A stretch of 5,477 nt of DNA from Lachnospiraceae bacterium. GTDB lineage: Bacteria; Bacillota; Clostridia; Lachnospirales; Lachnospiraceae. The position numbers and the translations under genes are program-made. Positions within the stretch are counted from its first letter, which is position 1; the number at the start of each line of letters is the position of its first letter. The stretch spans positions 1 to 5,477 of the forward strand of contig DNLO01000140.1 of assembly GCA_003488445.1 (NCBI GenBank). The letters are read 5' to 3'. Below, piece after piece: positions 5,140-5,477 of this stretch. The notes beneath the pieces were generated by a model. That model was not told the origin of the DNA. It did no database searches and saw only the letters and a list, made by a program, of their open reading frames with translations.

Positions 5140-5477
5140 ATCTTTGCCATCCTTTCATATCGGACCATCTCATCCGGAAGCACATTCTTCATCACACGTT
5201 CGAACTCTCCCGTATCTATCGGCTTGGCGACAAATCCGTCAAATCCCTCCTTAATGAACATCTCTCTGGCTCCGCTCAGGGCATTCGCCGTGAGTGCGAT
5301 AATGATCGGCTTGCGGTAGCTCGTATCCGCCACCTGTCTGATACGCTTCATGGCCTCCACTCCGTCCATCTCCGGCATCATATGGTCCATGAATATCACA
5401 TCATAATCATTATCCTCATATTTCTTTATGGCCTCCTTGCCGCTCTCAGCGGTATCGGTCACCATACGGTAGTCTCT
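5136..5477 (-). CDS. C-terminal receiver domain of a larger signalling protein (cut by window edge)
   Basis: The reading frame stays open to the window edge, so the ATG at 5465-5463 is internal and not the true start. The 113 visible codons cover most of a CheY-like receiver from just after its first beta strand. The phosphoacceptor Asp lies in YDVIFMDHMMPEMDG (encoded near 5387), followed by the Thr of IIIALTANA and the Lys of GFVAKPID. The protein stops about 30 residues after that lysine with no HPt or DNA-binding domain. The MDHMMPEMDG motif and SGAREMFIKEGFDGF stretch are typical of receivers at the end of hybrid histidine kinases, and the sequence closely resembles the receiver inside the next protein. 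It is probably the tail of a second hybrid kinase, or a receiver-only regulator. Its stop codon overlaps the next start codon (ATGA), indicating one operon and coupled translation. Confidence 0.9.
   Translation of the reverse strand, partial: RDYRMVTDTAESGKEAIKKYEDNDYDVIFMDHMMPEMDGVEAMKRIRQVADTSYRKPIIIALTANALSGAREMFIKEGFDGFVAKPIDTGEFERVMKNVLPDEMVRYERMAKI

Noticed and set aside
3385..5465. Two similar receiver-coding stretches (about 3540-3610 and 5350-5410) as a possible DNA repeat or recent duplication
   Set aside because: The similarity centres on the conserved receiver motif FMDHxMPEMDG and decays outside it, as expected for paralogous domains rather than a recent repeat.
1..5477. Search for CRISPR arrays, tRNA/rRNA genes, insertion sequences and riboswitches
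   Set aside because: No regularly spaced repeats, tRNA-like cloverleaf, transposase motif, terminal inverted repeats or recognisable riboswitch were seen, and there is no intergenic gap larger than about 100 bases to hold one.

Overview
The window looks like chromosomal DNA from a Gram-positive anaerobe of the Clostridia, most likely Lachnospiraceae. The evidence is an L32 protein beginning MSICPKNKSSKG with a CPNC/CKNC zinc ribbon, the rpmF-plsX lipid/ribosome gene pair, strong AGGAGG ribosome binding sites, and large hybrid histidine kinases of a type common in that family. This placement is inference from protein style; no rRNA gene or other phylogenetic marker is present. All genes are on the minus strand, so transcription runs from position 5477 towards 1.

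Region 1 (5477 to 943) is a signalling operon. It opens with the C-terminal receiver domain of a protein cut by the window edge. This overlaps by 4 bp (ATGA) with a 1137-residue membrane hybrid histidine kinase. The kinase order is six membrane helices, HisKA, HATPase, receiver, a whole DegV-like (fatty-acid-binding fold) domain, an acidic linker, HPt, and a C-terminal helical region. Fifteen bases later comes a 255-residue response regulator with one degenerate and one intact receiver and no DNA-binding domain. The expected phosphorelay is kinase His217 to receiver Asp518 to HPt His1007 to Asp180 of the regulator. The upstream partial receiver may also use the same HPt.

Region 2 (942 to 1) holds rpmF (L32), a 66-residue orphan ORF and the start of plsX. 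rpmF has a perfect TTGACA-17-TATAAT promoter lying inside a 9-bp inverted repeat, and is followed by a hairpin terminator. plsX has its own good promoter. No terminator is visible between the regulator gene and rpmF, so read-through from the signalling operon is possible.

The most interesting feature is the DegV domain built into a phosphorelay kinase. Free-standing DegV/FakB proteins bind fatty acids and present them to FakA for phosphorylation to acyl-phosphate, the same intermediate PlsX makes. Finding such a domain in a sensor kinase about 1.4 kb upstream of plsX suggests a lipid-sensing phosphorelay. However, several residues that normally hold the fatty acid carboxylate in DegV proteins are changed here, so the ligand is uncertain and may not be a fatty acid.
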